The notes beneath the pieces were generated by a model. That model made no database searches. It saw only the letters and a list, made by a program, of their open reading frames with translations, and had not been told where the DNA came from. The translations under genes and the position numbers were made by a program. DNA of 64,000 bases, taken from positions 682,001 to 746,000 of the forward strand of contig NZ_JACLQD010000002.1 in the NCBI RefSeq assembly GCF_014243445.1. The letters are read 5' to 3'. This stretch comes from Paragemmobacter straminiformis (GTDB lineage: Bacteria > Pseudomonadota > Alphaproteobacteria > Rhodobacterales > Rhodobacteraceae). Positions 16,376 through 23,917 of the stretch are shown here, one piece after another. Each line of letters opens with the position of its first letter. Positions within the stretch are counted from its first letter, which is position 1.

Positions 16376-16928
16376 CCTTTCGCTCAAACCGATCACCCCG
16401 CTCGGGAATGACCTGCCCGTCCGCATCAGCATCGGCCCCGTCACGATTTCCGAAGTGGTGGACACGGCCCTCGCCTCGCTCGCGCAGCGCATGGGGCAGG
16501 ACATCACGGCAGCCGCCAAGGGCGCGGGCATCCCGCTTCCGCCTGCGGGGCGCTGGGAACAGGGCGCGACCTGTGCCGCCTTCTGGCTGTCGCCCGAGAT
16601 GTGGATGATCGAGGCCCCCTTTGCCAGCCACGAGGATATCGTGGCGCATCTGAAGCCCGTCTTCGGCGAGGCGGCAAGCATCACCGAACAGACCGACGCC
16701 TGGGCGCGGTTCGATGTGACGGGCGCCTCGCTGCCCCGCCTGTTCGAACTGCTGTGCAATTACGACATCGCGCGGCATGGCGCGGGGTCGGCCAGCCGGA
16801 CGATGATGGAACATCTCGGCTGCTATGTGGTGATCCGCGCTGCGGACCACATCTCGGTGCTGGGGCCGCGCTCGTCGGCGCAAAGCCTGTTCCATGCGCT
16901 GGAGACGGCGGCGCATTCGGTCTTTTGA
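16368..16928 (+). CDS. mgdD: N-methylglutamate dehydrogenase subunit D / sarcosine oxidase gamma-like
   Basis: A 186-residue SoxG-type subunit starting at GTG 16368 behind a GGAG site inside the end of mgdC. Family-like stretches are FWLSPEMWMIEAP, TDAWARFDVTGAS, FELLCNYDI and MEHLGCYVVI. In sarcosine oxidase this subunit packs against the folate domain of the alpha subunit. It is the last gene of the run; a hairpin with a G-rich repeat follows. Confidence 0.78.
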   Translation: MADLSLKPITPLGNDLPVRISIGPVTISEVVDTALASLAQRMGQDITAAAKGAGIPLPPAGRWEQGATCAAFWLSPEMWMIEAPFASHEDIVAHLKPVFGEAASITEQTDAWARFDVTGASLPRLFELLCNYDIARHGAGSASRTMMEHLGCYVVIRAADHISVLGPRSSAQSLFHALETAAHSVF

Positions 16929-16929
16929 C

Positions 16930-17021
16930 CTTCAGCCTTGCCGAAATACTCTCGGGGGGTAAGGCGCGGCAGCGCCGAGGGGGGCAGACAGCCCCCCTAA
17001 GAATTTTCGCCGAAAATTCTT
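16930..17021. repeat. modular intergenic repeat with two hairpins between convergent genes
   Basis: The unit begins CTTCAGCCTTGCCGAAATAC, continues CTCTCGGGGGG and a short GC hairpin, then GGGGGGC (16979-16985), AGACA, GCCCCCC (16991-16997). A second stem follows: AAGAATTTTCG (16999-17009) and CGAAAATTCTT (17011-17021) around one base. The last two bases overlap the stop codon of the AraC-type gene. It probably terminates both converging transcripts. Related copies occur near 26.7, 35.6, 57.2 and 62.0 kb. Confidence 0.7.
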
Positions 17022-18030
17022 ATTCCGAGGGCGGCAGGGCCCCGCCCAGCCCGCGCATTCCGACCAGACGGCGGCGTTCATCGGCGGGGTAGACGCCGAA
17101 GGCCTCGGCGTAGTGGCGCGTCATCGGGGTGGACGAGGCATAGCCCACCGAAAGCGCGATCTGGGTGATGCTCTGGGTGGAGTAAAGCACCTTCTGCCGC
17201 GCCTTCTTCAGGCGCATCAGGCGGTAATATTGCAGCGGGCTTTGCCCTGTCGCCAGTTTGAACACCCGTTCCAGATGCCGTTCCGACATGCCCACGGCTT
17301 CGGCCACATCGGCGATGCGGACGGGGTCTTCGATATGGTCGGAGAACACCTGCACCGCCAGCCGCACCGGTTCGGGCAGCATGTCGTCGGTGCCGCCGAT
17401 CTTTTGCGCCGGCACTTTCTGCGTCGTGTCGTCCGAGCGGACAAAGGGATGCTGGAACCAGCAGGCCACCTCGGTCATGGTTTCGCGGCCGAGCTTTTCC
17501 TCGATCAGGTGCAGCATCATGTCGAACACCGCCCCCGCCCCCGAGGCCGTGGCGCGGCGGCGTTCGCGCAGGATCACGGCCTGGCTTGCCTCGACATTGG
17601 GGAATTCGGCGCGGAAGGCGGCCTCGTAGCACCAGTGGACCGAAACCGAGCGCCCGGTCATCACGCCCGACCGCACGAGCGGAAAGACGCCGCCCGAAAA
17701 GCCGCCCAAGGTCACGCCGCAGCGGTCCATCCAGCGGATCTGTGCCATCGAGGCGCGGGGCTTGGCGAAATGCGATTGCGGCATGGACAGCAGGAACAGG
17801 CAGTCGAGGCCCGAGGCATCGGCCAGCGCCATGTCGGGGTCGAAGCGGACCTCGGCGCTGGACTGGACGGGGGATTTCTCCTCGCCCACCAGTTTCCAGC
17901 CAAAGACCTTGCGGCCGGTGATTTCATTGGCCGCGCGCAGGGGTTCGATGGCCGATGTCAGGCAGGCCATCGGAAAGCCCGGAAAGAGCAGAAACCCCAG
18001 AACCATCTCGGCGTTCGATCCGTTGGCCAT
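17020..18030 (-). CDS. GlxA-family AraC-type transcriptional regulator
   Basis: A 336-residue regulator. Residues about 10-185 form a DJ-1/PfpI-like domain (GFLLFPGFPMACLTSAIEPLR, LGGFSGGVFPLVRSGVM, EASQAVI); about 225-320 form the AraC DNA-binding domain with two helix-turn-helices (RIADVAEAVGMSERHLERVF and SITQIALSVGYASSTPMTRHY). This architecture is shared by GlxA and GbdR-type regulators that control glycine betaine, choline and related amine catabolism. The ATG at 18030 gives the standard start. It faces mgdD and is divergent from the cupin regulator. It is a good candidate activator of the mgd, mgs and permease units. Confidence 0.85.
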   Translation of the reverse strand: MANGSNAEMVLGFLLFPGFPMACLTSAIEPLRAANEITGRKVFGWKLVGEEKSPVQSSAEVRFDPDMALADASGLDCLFLLSMPQSHFAKPRASMAQIRWMDRCGVTLGGFSGGVFPLVRSGVMTGRSVSVHWCYEAAFRAEFPNVEASQAVILRERRRATASGAGAVFDMMLHLIEEKLGRETMTEVACWFQHPFVRSDDTTQKVPAQKIGGTDDMLPEPVRLAVQVFSDHIEDPVRIADVAEAVGMSERHLERVFKLATGQSPLQYYRLMRLKKARQKVLYSTQSITQIALSVGYASSTPMTRHYAEAFGVYPADERRRLVGMRGLGGALPPSE

Positions 18031-18063
18031 CGAATCTATCCCTTCTTTCCCCGTGGTGAATAA

Positions 18064-18081
18064 ATTGGTAATCCTATTGGT
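18064..18081. promoter_or_regulatory. ATTGGT direct repeat in the shared regulator promoter
   Basis: ATTGGT occurs at 18064-18069 and 18076-18081, a 12-bp period, inside the 74-bp gap between the two divergent regulators. It could bind either regulator; the motif is short. Confidence 0.3.
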
Positions 18082-18104
18082 GGAACGCAACGAAGAAACG
18101 GCAC

Positions 18105-18761
18105 ATGGAAGATTTCGACGACACATCCCTGCCCCGTTCGAAGCCCGCATTCGACCAGGACCCGCACCGCGTGCGGGAATTGTCGGAACGGAACCTTGAG
18201 CTTGCCATCGGCCGATCGGTGCGCGCCTTTCGCCGCCAGCAGGGAATGACGGTGGCCGATCTGGCCGCGGTCACGGGGCTTTCGATCGGGATGCTGTCGA
18301 AGATCGAGAACGGCATCACCTCGCCCTCGCTGACGACGCTGCAAATCCTGAGCCATGCCTTTTCCACGCCGATCACCAGTTTCTTCCGCGGGTTCGAGGA
18401 ACGACGCGAGGTGCAGCATGTGAAGGCGGGCGAGCATCTCGAGATCGAGCGGCGCGGAACGCGGGCGGGGCACCAGTACCATCTGCTCGGCCATATCGGG
18501 TCGAACAATTCGGGGGTGGTGGTCGAGCCCTATCTGATCACGCTGACGGCGGATTCGGATGTGTTCCCGACCTTCCAGCACGATGGGATCGAGTTGCTTT
18601 TCATGCTCGAGGGCGAGGTTCAATACCGGCATGGCGACAAGCTGTTCCATCTGGAACCGGGCGACAGCCTGCTGTTCGATGCCGATGCGCAGCACGGGCC
18701 CGAGGTGTTGCTGAAGCTGCCGGCGCGGTATCTGTCGATCATCTCCTATCCTCAGGCCTGA
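18105..18761 (+). CDS. XRE-type regulator with C-terminal cupin sensor domain
   Basis: A 218-residue regulator. The N-terminal helix-turn-helix spans about residues 30-90 (VRAFRRQQGMTVADLAAVTG then MLSKIENGITSPSLTTL). The C-terminal part (about 135-215) is a cupin barrel with FMLEGEVQYRHGDKLFHLEPGDSLLFDA, which usually binds a small ligand. Such XRE-cupin regulators often control amine, polyamine or amino-acid catabolism. It is divergent from the GlxA-type regulator across 74 bp and overlaps the convergent small membrane-protein gene by 10 nt. Confidence 0.88.
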   Translation: MEDFDDTSLPRSKPAFDQDPHRVRELSERNLELAIGRSVRAFRRQQGMTVADLAAVTGLSIGMLSKIENGITSPSLTTLQILSHAFSTPITSFFRGFEERREVQHVKAGEHLEIERRGTRAGHQYHLLGHIGSNNSGVVVEPYLITLTADSDVFPTFQHDGIELLFMLEGEVQYRHGDKLFHLEPGDSLLFDADAQHGPEVLLKLPARYLSIISYPQA

Positions 18762-19021
18762 CCACGGCGGGCGATTTCGTAGCGCAGGCGGGCAAGGCGG
18801 TAGGCGTCGAAAAGCGAGAGGGCGTAGATGAACAGCCCTCCGGCGTAGCGGCCGATGACCGAGACATCGGGGGCGGCCGTCTTGGCGGTGATCGCGCCCA
18901 GAAGCAGCATGAAGAACAGAAAGACGAGGCCGCGCCTGGGCTGGCCGTTGGCGACCTGCCCCATTCCGGGAAGGATGAACGCCAGGGCGGCGACGGCATA
19001 GGGGTGCATCGGGGCTTTCAT
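18752..19021 (-). CDS. small two- to three-segment membrane protein (TM2-like)
   Basis: An 89-residue protein. Hydrophobic stretches are about residues 8-20, 30-47 and 58-72. The first reads AALAFILPGMGQVANGQPRRG, the pattern of TM2/DUF5683-like proteins (a pro-gly turn followed by a basic patch between segments). Function is unknown. Its start overlaps the stop of the preceding minus-strand gene on ATGA, so the two are coupled. Its end overlaps the cupin regulator gene tail to tail. ATG at 19009 is an alternative start. Confidence 0.7.
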   Translation of the reverse strand: MKAPMHPYAVAALAFILPGMGQVANGQPRRGLVFLFFMLLLGAITAKTAAPDVSVIGRYAGGLFIYALSLFDAYRLARLRYEIARRGQA

Positions 19022-19695
19022 GCGACCTGTCTTTCGGGGGCTGGGGCGTGCAGGGCCGCGCGCAGGCCGGCCAGCGCGTCAAGCGCGCGGGACAGGGCCG
19101 CGGGGTTCACGGGGGTTTGGCCAAGGTCGGTTTCGCGCAGGATCAGGTAGGTCTTGCGGTCGGCCTCTTCCAGCAGGAGCGTCAGGCGCAGGCCCTTGGG
19201 CGAGAGGATGATTTCCTTGAGCGTGTCGCCCCAGAGGGTGACGAGCGGTTGCAGCAGCGGGGCCAGCGCCAGGGCGACCGGGTCGTCGCTGCGCAGGGCG
19301 GCATCGGCGGGGAAGCCTGCGGGCAGGTCATGCTGGTTGGGCAGGCTGCGGAAGCGGGTAAAGCCCTCGGCCCCGGTGGGGCGCAGCATCAGATGCAGGG
19401 TAAAGGCGACGGGCATGGATTGAGGCAGCGACACGAGCAGCCAGAGTGCGGGCAGTTTGCGCACCGCCAGCGCATCGGGGACAATCTGGATGTCATAGGA
19501 GAGGCCGTCGCGGGTGCCTGCCATGCGGGGAAAACCGAAAGCATCGCAGCGCAGGCGCGTATCGGCAAAAAGCCTGCGGCACGGGTCGAGCAGGGCCGCG
19601 CGGCGGGCAAGCACCCTGCCCTGTCTGCGCCGCGACAAAAGCAGCACCGCCCCGAGCAGGGCGGCAAAGGCGGCAAGGACGAAGGCTTCGGCCAT
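19018..19695 (-). CDS. unknown protein with N-terminal membrane anchor
   Basis: A 225-residue protein I do not recognise. A single membrane segment (about residues 3-22, EAFVLAAFAALLGAVLLL) is followed by a basic stretch SRRRQGR that marks the cytoplasmic side. The rest is soluble and mixed alpha/beta (LWLLVSLPQSMPVAF, EIILSPKGLRLTLLLEE, YLILRETDLGQ). The long open frame reaches 19884, but the upstream part is serine/arginine-rich shadow sequence overlapping the permease, and ATG 19695 starts the hydrophobic anchor. It is coupled to the small TM2-like gene and separated from the permease operon by a terminator. Confidence 0.65.
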   Translation of the reverse strand: MAEAFVLAAFAALLGAVLLLSRRRQGRVLARRAALLDPCRRLFADTRLRCDAFGFPRMAGTRDGLSYDIQIVPDALAVRKLPALWLLVSLPQSMPVAFTLHLMLRPTGAEGFTRFRSLPNQHDLPAGFPADAALRSDDPVALALAPLLQPLVTLWGDTLKEIILSPKGLRLTLLLEEADRKTYLILRETDLGQTPVNPAALSRALDALAGLRAALHAPAPERQVA

Positions 19696-19717
19696 GATGG
19701 TCGGCTTTCGGGAAAGG

Positions 19718-19745
19718 TCCGGCCCGCCGTTTCGGGCGGGCCGGA
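19718..19745 (-). terminator. hairpin terminator after the APC permease gene
   Basis: TCCGGCCCGCC (19718-19728) and GGCGGGCCGGA (19735-19745) are perfect complements around a 6-nt loop. On the minus strand a CCTTTCC tract follows. It separates the permease operon from the two downstream genes. Confidence 0.65.
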
Positions 19746-19753
19746 GGGGTGGT

Positions 19754-21193
19754 TCAGTAGCCGCGCGGTTTCGGCCAAGGCATGGTGAACTGGTCGGCGC
19801 GCTTGACGAAACGGTAGCGCCAGAAGTGGAACCAGAGCGACACCACGATGTAGAAGCTGACCATCGCGATGAGCTGCGTGCCATAGCCGAGGAACACGGC
19901 GAAGTAGGTCAGCGAGCAGAGGGCCAGCAGCACCAGCGCCGGGATCGGGTGGAACGGATGCACATAGCCGCGCTTGATCGTGTCGAGCGGCCATTTGCGG
20001 CGGAACAGGATGATGTTGATCGGCATGAAAGTATAGCCGAGCAGGCCGGACAGGATCGAGAAGGTGATCACCTGATCGAGCGGTGCGCCCAGTGCGAAGA
20101 TCAGCGCGATGGGCACGAGGAAGATGATCGACCGGTACGGGGTGCGATAGGTCGGATGCACGGCCCCGAACCATTGCGGCAGGTAGTGGTCGCGCCCCAT
20201 CGAGAACCACGCCCGCGAGGCATCGTTGATGCAGCCGTTGGCCGAGGCCAGCGTGGCAAAGAGCGTCCCGAAGCCGAGGATGATGACCAGCGCGTTCGAT
20301 CCGGTCATCTGCGCCGCCGAGAAGAGCGGAGCCACGGCGCCGTTCACACCGTCACCCAGATATTCCCACGGCAGGAAGCCCACGCAGATGTACCATGTCA
20401 GCGTGGCGGCGATGAGCAGGGTCATGATCCCCGCCAAGGTGCCGAAGGGCAGCGAGCGGGCGGGCGAGCGCACCTCTTCGGCGGCCTGTGTCGTGCCTTC
20501 GATGCCGAGGTAGAACCAGAGGCCGAAGTGCATGGCCGCAAGCACGCCGAGCCAGCCATAGGGCAGTGCCGCCTGACCGGACATCAGTTCGGCATGGGCA
20601 AGGGGGCTGTCCGCGCTCCACGGGGCCGAGGCCACGAAGAGGACGAGGATGGCGCAGAAGGCAAAGGCGGTGATGACAAGGTTGAAGGTCAGCGTTGCCA
20701 GCACCCCGCGGTAGTTGAGCCATGCCAGAAAGACGATGGAGAGGATGATGAAGGGGCGCTGGTCGAGCGCCTGTGTCGCCCCCGTCATGTCGGCGGCGAC
20801 CGAGATCAGGTAGCCCAGCGTGATGGCATTGCCCGCTTCGAGCATGGTGTAGGCGAAGACGAGGTAAAGCCCCACGTTGAAGGCCATGAGGGGGCCAACG
20901 ATATGCTTGGCCTGCGTGTATTGCCCGCCTGCCGCGGCGACGGTCGATGTCACCTCGGAGTCGATCATGGCGACGCAGGAGTAGAGGATGCCCGCAAACC
21001 AGCAGGCGATCAGCGCGGCATAGGCCCCGCCTTTGCCGACGGCGAAGTTCCAGCCCATGTATTCGCCCACGAGGACGATGCCCACGCCGAGCGCCCAGAC
21101 ATGGGCAGGCCCGAGAACGCGGGCGAGCCCGACCTTGGTTCCATGCGAGGCGATGCCGTCCATGGATTTGGATGTGATGTCGAAATCTGCCAT
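19754..21193 (-). CDS. APC-superfamily amino acid/amine permease
   Basis: A 479-residue inner-membrane permease with about twelve hydrophobic segments. APC features include the first-helix GPAHVWALGVGIVLVGEYMGWN and the FGLWFYLGIEGTTQAAEEVRSPARSL stretch typical of this superfamily. It resembles the ethanolamine/amino acid-type branch more than YfcC or lysP types. It ends the four-gene minus-strand operon and starts 10 nt after a 53-codon gene. Its position beside mgsABC and gmaS suggests that it imports methylamine, an N-methylated amino acid or a related compound; this is inference. Confidence 0.85.
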   Translation of the reverse strand: MADFDITSKSMDGIASHGTKVGLARVLGPAHVWALGVGIVLVGEYMGWNFAVGKGGAYAALIACWFAGILYSCVAMIDSEVTSTVAAAGGQYTQAKHIVGPLMAFNVGLYLVFAYTMLEAGNAITLGYLISVAADMTGATQALDQRPFIILSIVFLAWLNYRGVLATLTFNLVITAFAFCAILVLFVASAPWSADSPLAHAELMSGQAALPYGWLGVLAAMHFGLWFYLGIEGTTQAAEEVRSPARSLPFGTLAGIMTLLIAATLTWYICVGFLPWEYLGDGVNGAVAPLFSAAQMTGSNALVIILGFGTLFATLASANGCINDASRAWFSMGRDHYLPQWFGAVHPTYRTPYRSIIFLVPIALIFALGAPLDQVITFSILSGLLGYTFMPINIILFRRKWPLDTIKRGYVHPFHPIPALVLLALCSLTYFAVFLGYGTQLIAMVSFYIVVSLWFHFWRYRFVKRADQFTMPWPKPRGY

Positions 21194-21203
21194 GATGCGC
21201 CCC

Positions 21204-21365
21204 TCAGATCCTGTGTTCTTCGGTCATGGCCTCGATCTCGCCTTCGCGGGACGAGGTCAGGACCTCTTCGGAATAGGTCGTGTCGGTGCGATACCAGTCG
21301 TAGATCATATGCAGCGCGAAGAGCGCCGACAGCGCCCAGGCGCCGTATTCGATCAGTGTCCACAT
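21204..21365 (-). CDS. 53-residue single-pass membrane protein in the permease operon
   Basis: This small gene lies in the 172-bp space between two longer genes. It reads MWTLIEYGAWALSALFALHM and then a charged tail ending in TEEHRI before TGA. One hydrophobic helix (about residues 3-21) is followed by a mostly acidic cytosolic or periplasmic tail. The ATG at 21365 follows GGGGCAGGG. Spacing of 12 nt upstream and 10 nt downstream places it inside the operon. I know no family for it. It could be an accessory subunit of the permease. Confidence 0.7.
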   Translation of the reverse strand: MWTLIEYGAWALSALFALHMIYDWYRTDTTYSEEVLTSSREGEIEAMTEEHRI

Positions 21366-21377
21366 GTCCCTGCCCCC

Positions 21378-21758
21378 TTAGCGCCGTTCGAATTTTTCGG
21401 CGATCACTTCGCGGTATTCCTTTTCCGACAGGCGCAGCATCAGGGCGAAGTAGCCCACGATGACCACGACCATCAGCGCCATCGCGCCCCAGGTGAAGGA
21501 ATAGTCGAACCGCGCGGTGATCATGTCATGCGCCGAGGCGGGATCGGCAAAGCCGAGCTGGTTCCAGCGTTCCACCATCGTCGGGTTCTGGCCGAGGCTT
21601 TCCCATGTGGGATTGTCGACGACGATCGGGGCCTTGGCCGACCCGGCGAGGCCCATCCACAGCGGGATGTAGAGCGCGCCGATGGACAGCACGAGCAGCA
21701 CGATCACGTCGATCACCTGACCCAGCTTGCTTTGCGGCGGGGGGATATATCTTGCCAT
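21378..21758 (-). CDS. 126-residue two-pass membrane protein in the permease operon
   Basis: Two membrane segments are clear: about residues 15-38 (VIDVIVLLVLSIGALYIPLW) and about 89-108 (WGAMALMVVVIVGYFALML). Between them lies a soluble loop of about 50 residues with PTWESLGQNPTMVERWNQLG. A charged tail EKEYREVIAEKFERR closes the protein. No family is recognised. It begins 3 nt after the preceding gene and is therefore tightly co-translated with it. Confidence 0.75.
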   Translation of the reverse strand: MARYIPPPQSKLGQVIDVIVLLVLSIGALYIPLWMGLAGSAKAPIVVDNPTWESLGQNPTMVERWNQLGFADPASAHDMITARFDYSFTWGAMALMVVVIVGYFALMLRLSEKEYREVIAEKFERR

Positions 21759-21761
21759 CGG

Positions 21762-22052
21762 TCAGCCCCTTTTCGCCGCGCGGGCTTCATCGAGGAACTT
21801 GATGTCCAGCCCGTAGATGAAGTCGCGGTCCTCGCGGTAGTGGCTCAGCATCGCCATGATCGCGGCGGTGTTGAAGGTCAGGACGATCACACCGCCGATG
21901 AGCAGCAGGATTCGCGCCGCGCCGTTGGGGGCAAGACCCCATGTGGCGATGGCGACGAAGAACATGGCGATCCAGAGTCCGATGATGAAAGCCCAGGCGA
22001 CGGTGACGTCGCGCCGGTGCATGGATTCGATCCTTGCATTCAGGTCGTTCAC
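21762..22052 (-). CDS. 96-residue two-pass membrane protein, first gene of the permease operon
   Basis: The protein starts at GTG 22052 behind a strong GGGAGG site. Two membrane segments are seen, about residues 16-41 (VTVAWAFIIGLWIAMFFVAI) and about 47-69 (ILLLIGGVIVLTFNTAAIMA). They are flanked by charged ends (RIESMHRRD and SHYREDRDFIYG). No family is recognised. It opens an operon of three small membrane proteins plus an APC permease, divergent from mgsABC across 262 bp. Confidence 0.75.
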   Translation of the reverse strand: MNDLNARIESMHRRDVTVAWAFIIGLWIAMFFVAIATWGLAPNGAARILLLIGGVIVLTFNTAAIMAMLSHYREDRDFIYGLDIKFLDEARAAKRG

Positions 22053-22314
22053 AGTTTCCTCCCTTTGGCCCTTTATTCCCTTGCCGCGACGGGCCGATGC
22101 GCGGGGGGAGTTCGCTGTGCGTGAACTTTATTTTCTGAAGGGAAACACACCCCTTTCCGTCTGTCAAAAGATTTGCCTACATTCCGTGCGGTTTGAAAAC
22201 TTTCCGACTTTGGCCGGGCCGGCTTACCCGTGGTAAAAAATGTTTCTTCTCAGTTGAAAGGCCAAAACAGGTTTGCTAGCGTGATCGCGAGAGACGAACA
22301 AAGGAGTCGACGCC
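22053..22314. promoter_or_regulatory. 262-bp divergent promoter region between permease operon and mgsABC
   Basis: The gap serves both operons and is AT-rich compared with its surroundings. It contains a perfect palindrome TTACC-CGT-GGTAA (22224-22236) roughly 80 bp before the mgsA start, and T/A-rich tracts on both sides. No clear sigma-54 site is seen. The mgsA ribosome site is AAAGGAG. Confidence 0.5.
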
Positions 22315-23211
22315 ATGTGCGGAATCGTCGGTCTGTTCCTGAAGGACCCCAAGCTCGAGCCGAAGCTCGGCGAGATGCTGACGGATATGCTGATCACCAT
22401 GACCGACCGCGGACCGGACAGCGCCGGAATCGCGATTTACGGTCGCCCCGAGAAGGGCAAGGCCAAGCTGACGGTGCAGTCGGCCAACCCCGATGCCGAT
22501 TTCGCCTCGCTGGCCGAGGACCTTGGCAAGGCGGTGGCGGGCAAGGTGACGGGTGTGGTCAAGGACACCCATATGGTGCTGGAGCTGCCCGAGGACCGGC
22601 TGGACGCCGCGCGCCATGCGCTGAAGTCCCTGCGCCCCGCCGCCAAGGTGATGAGCGCCGGAGAAGGCATTGAGATCTATAAGGAAGTCGGGCTTCCCAA
22701 GGATGTGGCCGCGCGTTTCGAAGTGGCGCGCATGTCGGGCACCCACGGGATCGGACACACCCGCATGGCCACGGAATCGGCCGTGACGACGATGGGGGCG
22801 CACCCCTTCTCGACCGGGTCGGACCAGTGCCTTGTGCATAACGGATCGCTGTCGAACCACAATTCGGTGCGCCGCGTGCTGCGGCAGGCGGGCATGACCT
22901 TCGAGACGGAAAACGACACCGAAGTCGCCGCCGCCTTCATCAGCCACAAGCTGCAGGAGGGTGCCAAACTGGGCGAGGCGATGGAGGCCACGCTGACCGA
23001 CCTTGACGGGTTCTTCACCTTTGTCGTGGGCACCAAGAACGGGTTCGGCGTGGTGCGCGACCCGATCGCCTGCAAGCCCGCCGTGATGGCCGAGACGGAC
23101 CAGTATGTCGCCTTTGGCTCGGAATACCGCGCGATGGTGAACCTGCCGGGGATCGACTCGGCCCGCGTCTGGGAACCGGAACCTGCCACTGTTTACTTCT
23201 GGGAACGCTGA
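22315..23211 (+). CDS. mgsA: N-methylglutamate synthase subunit A (class II glutamine amidotransferase-like)
   Basis: A 298-residue Ntn-type amidotransferase. Cys2 (MCGIVGLF) is the catalytic nucleophile. RGPDSAG, GHTRMATES and HNGSLSNH are the glutamine-binding and oxyanion features. With the next two genes it corresponds to glutamate synthase split over three polypeptides, as in GlxBCD and MgsABC. In the methylamine pathway this complex converts gamma-glutamylmethylamide plus 2-oxoglutarate to N-methylglutamate and glutamate. The start is fixed by Cys2 and an AAAGGAG site. mgsB follows 3 nt downstream. Confidence 0.8.
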   Translation: MCGIVGLFLKDPKLEPKLGEMLTDMLITMTDRGPDSAGIAIYGRPEKGKAKLTVQSANPDADFASLAEDLGKAVAGKVTGVVKDTHMVLELPEDRLDAARHALKSLRPAAKVMSAGEGIEIYKEVGLPKDVAARFEVARMSGTHGIGHTRMATESAVTTMGAHPFSTGSDQCLVHNGSLSNHNSVRRVLRQAGMTFETENDTEVAAAFISHKLQEGAKLGEAMEATLTDLDGFFTFVVGTKNGFGVVRDPIACKPAVMAETDQYVAFGSEYRAMVNLPGIDSARVWEPEPATVYFWER

Positions 23212-23214
23212 GTC

Positions 23215-23904
23215 ATGCAAACATTCGACCTCGAGGCGCAGGGCCTGCGCCAACTGAACACGACCTTGCACGCCCTGAAGGGCCAGACCAACGAGACCGC
23301 GTGGGAAATCGTGAACCCCAAGGGCGCGCATGCCATCGCCGTGGGTCTGGATGCGCCGGTCGATGTGACGGTGCGCGGCTCGACGGGCTACTATTGCGCG
23401 GGCATGAACAAGCAGGCGACCGTCCGGGTCAAGGGCTCGGCCGGTCCGGGGGTTGCCGAGAACATGATGTCGGGCACCGTCATCATCGACGGGGACGCCA
23501 GCCAGTATGCGGGCGCCACGGGGCGCGGCGGGCTTCTGGTCATCAAGGGCAATGCGTCGAGCCGTTGCGGCATTTCGATGAAGGGCATCGACATCGTCGT
23601 GCATGGCAACATCGGCCATATGTCGGCCTTCATGGCGCAATCGGGCAACATGGTCGTGCTTGGCGATGCCGGCGAGGCGCTGGGCGATTCCCTTTACGAG
23701 GCGCGGCTTTTCGTGCGCGGTTCGGTGAAATCGCTGGGGGCCGACTGCATCGAGAAAGAGATGCGCCCCGAGCATATCGCCATTCTGGCCGATCTTCTGA
23801 AGCGCGGCGAGGCCGACCATCTGGCCAAGCCCGAGGAGTTCAAGCGCTACGGTTCGGCCCGCAAGCTTTACACCTTCAATATCGACAACGCGTCGTCTTA
23901 CTGA
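23215..23904 (+). CDS. mgsB: N-methylglutamate synthase subunit B (GXGXG beta-helix domain)
   Basis: A 229-residue protein built of glycine-rich repeats, as in the C-terminal GXGXG domain of large glutamate synthase: GSTGYYCAGMNKQATVRVKG, VIIDGDASQYAGATGRGG, LVIKGNASSRCGISMKGI and VHGNIGHMSAFMAQSGN. This right-handed beta-helix is structural and holds the complex together. Gaps of 3 nt to mgsA and 13 nt to mgsC mark one operon. Confidence 0.82.
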   Translation: MQTFDLEAQGLRQLNTTLHALKGQTNETAWEIVNPKGAHAIAVGLDAPVDVTVRGSTGYYCAGMNKQATVRVKGSAGPGVAENMMSGTVIIDGDASQYAGATGRGGLLVIKGNASSRCGISMKGIDIVVHGNIGHMSAFMAQSGNMVVLGDAGEALGDSLYEARLFVRGSVKSLGADCIEKEMRPEHIAILADLLKRGEADHLAKPEEFKRYGSARKLYTFNIDNASSY

Positions 23905-23917
23905 GGTCCACCTTCAC

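Noticed and set aside
13889-16759. A 956-codon open frame on the minus strand opposite mgdC/mgdD
   Set aside because: It is a histidine/arginine/glycine-rich shadow of the real genes, with no recognisable domain, as expected from strong G/C bias at third codon positions.
11873-16928. Plain sarcosine oxidase soxBDAG assignment
   Set aside because: Not excluded, but the same island carries mgsABC and gmaS, and the delta-like subunit lacks the zinc cysteines, so N-methylglutamate dehydrogenase fits better.
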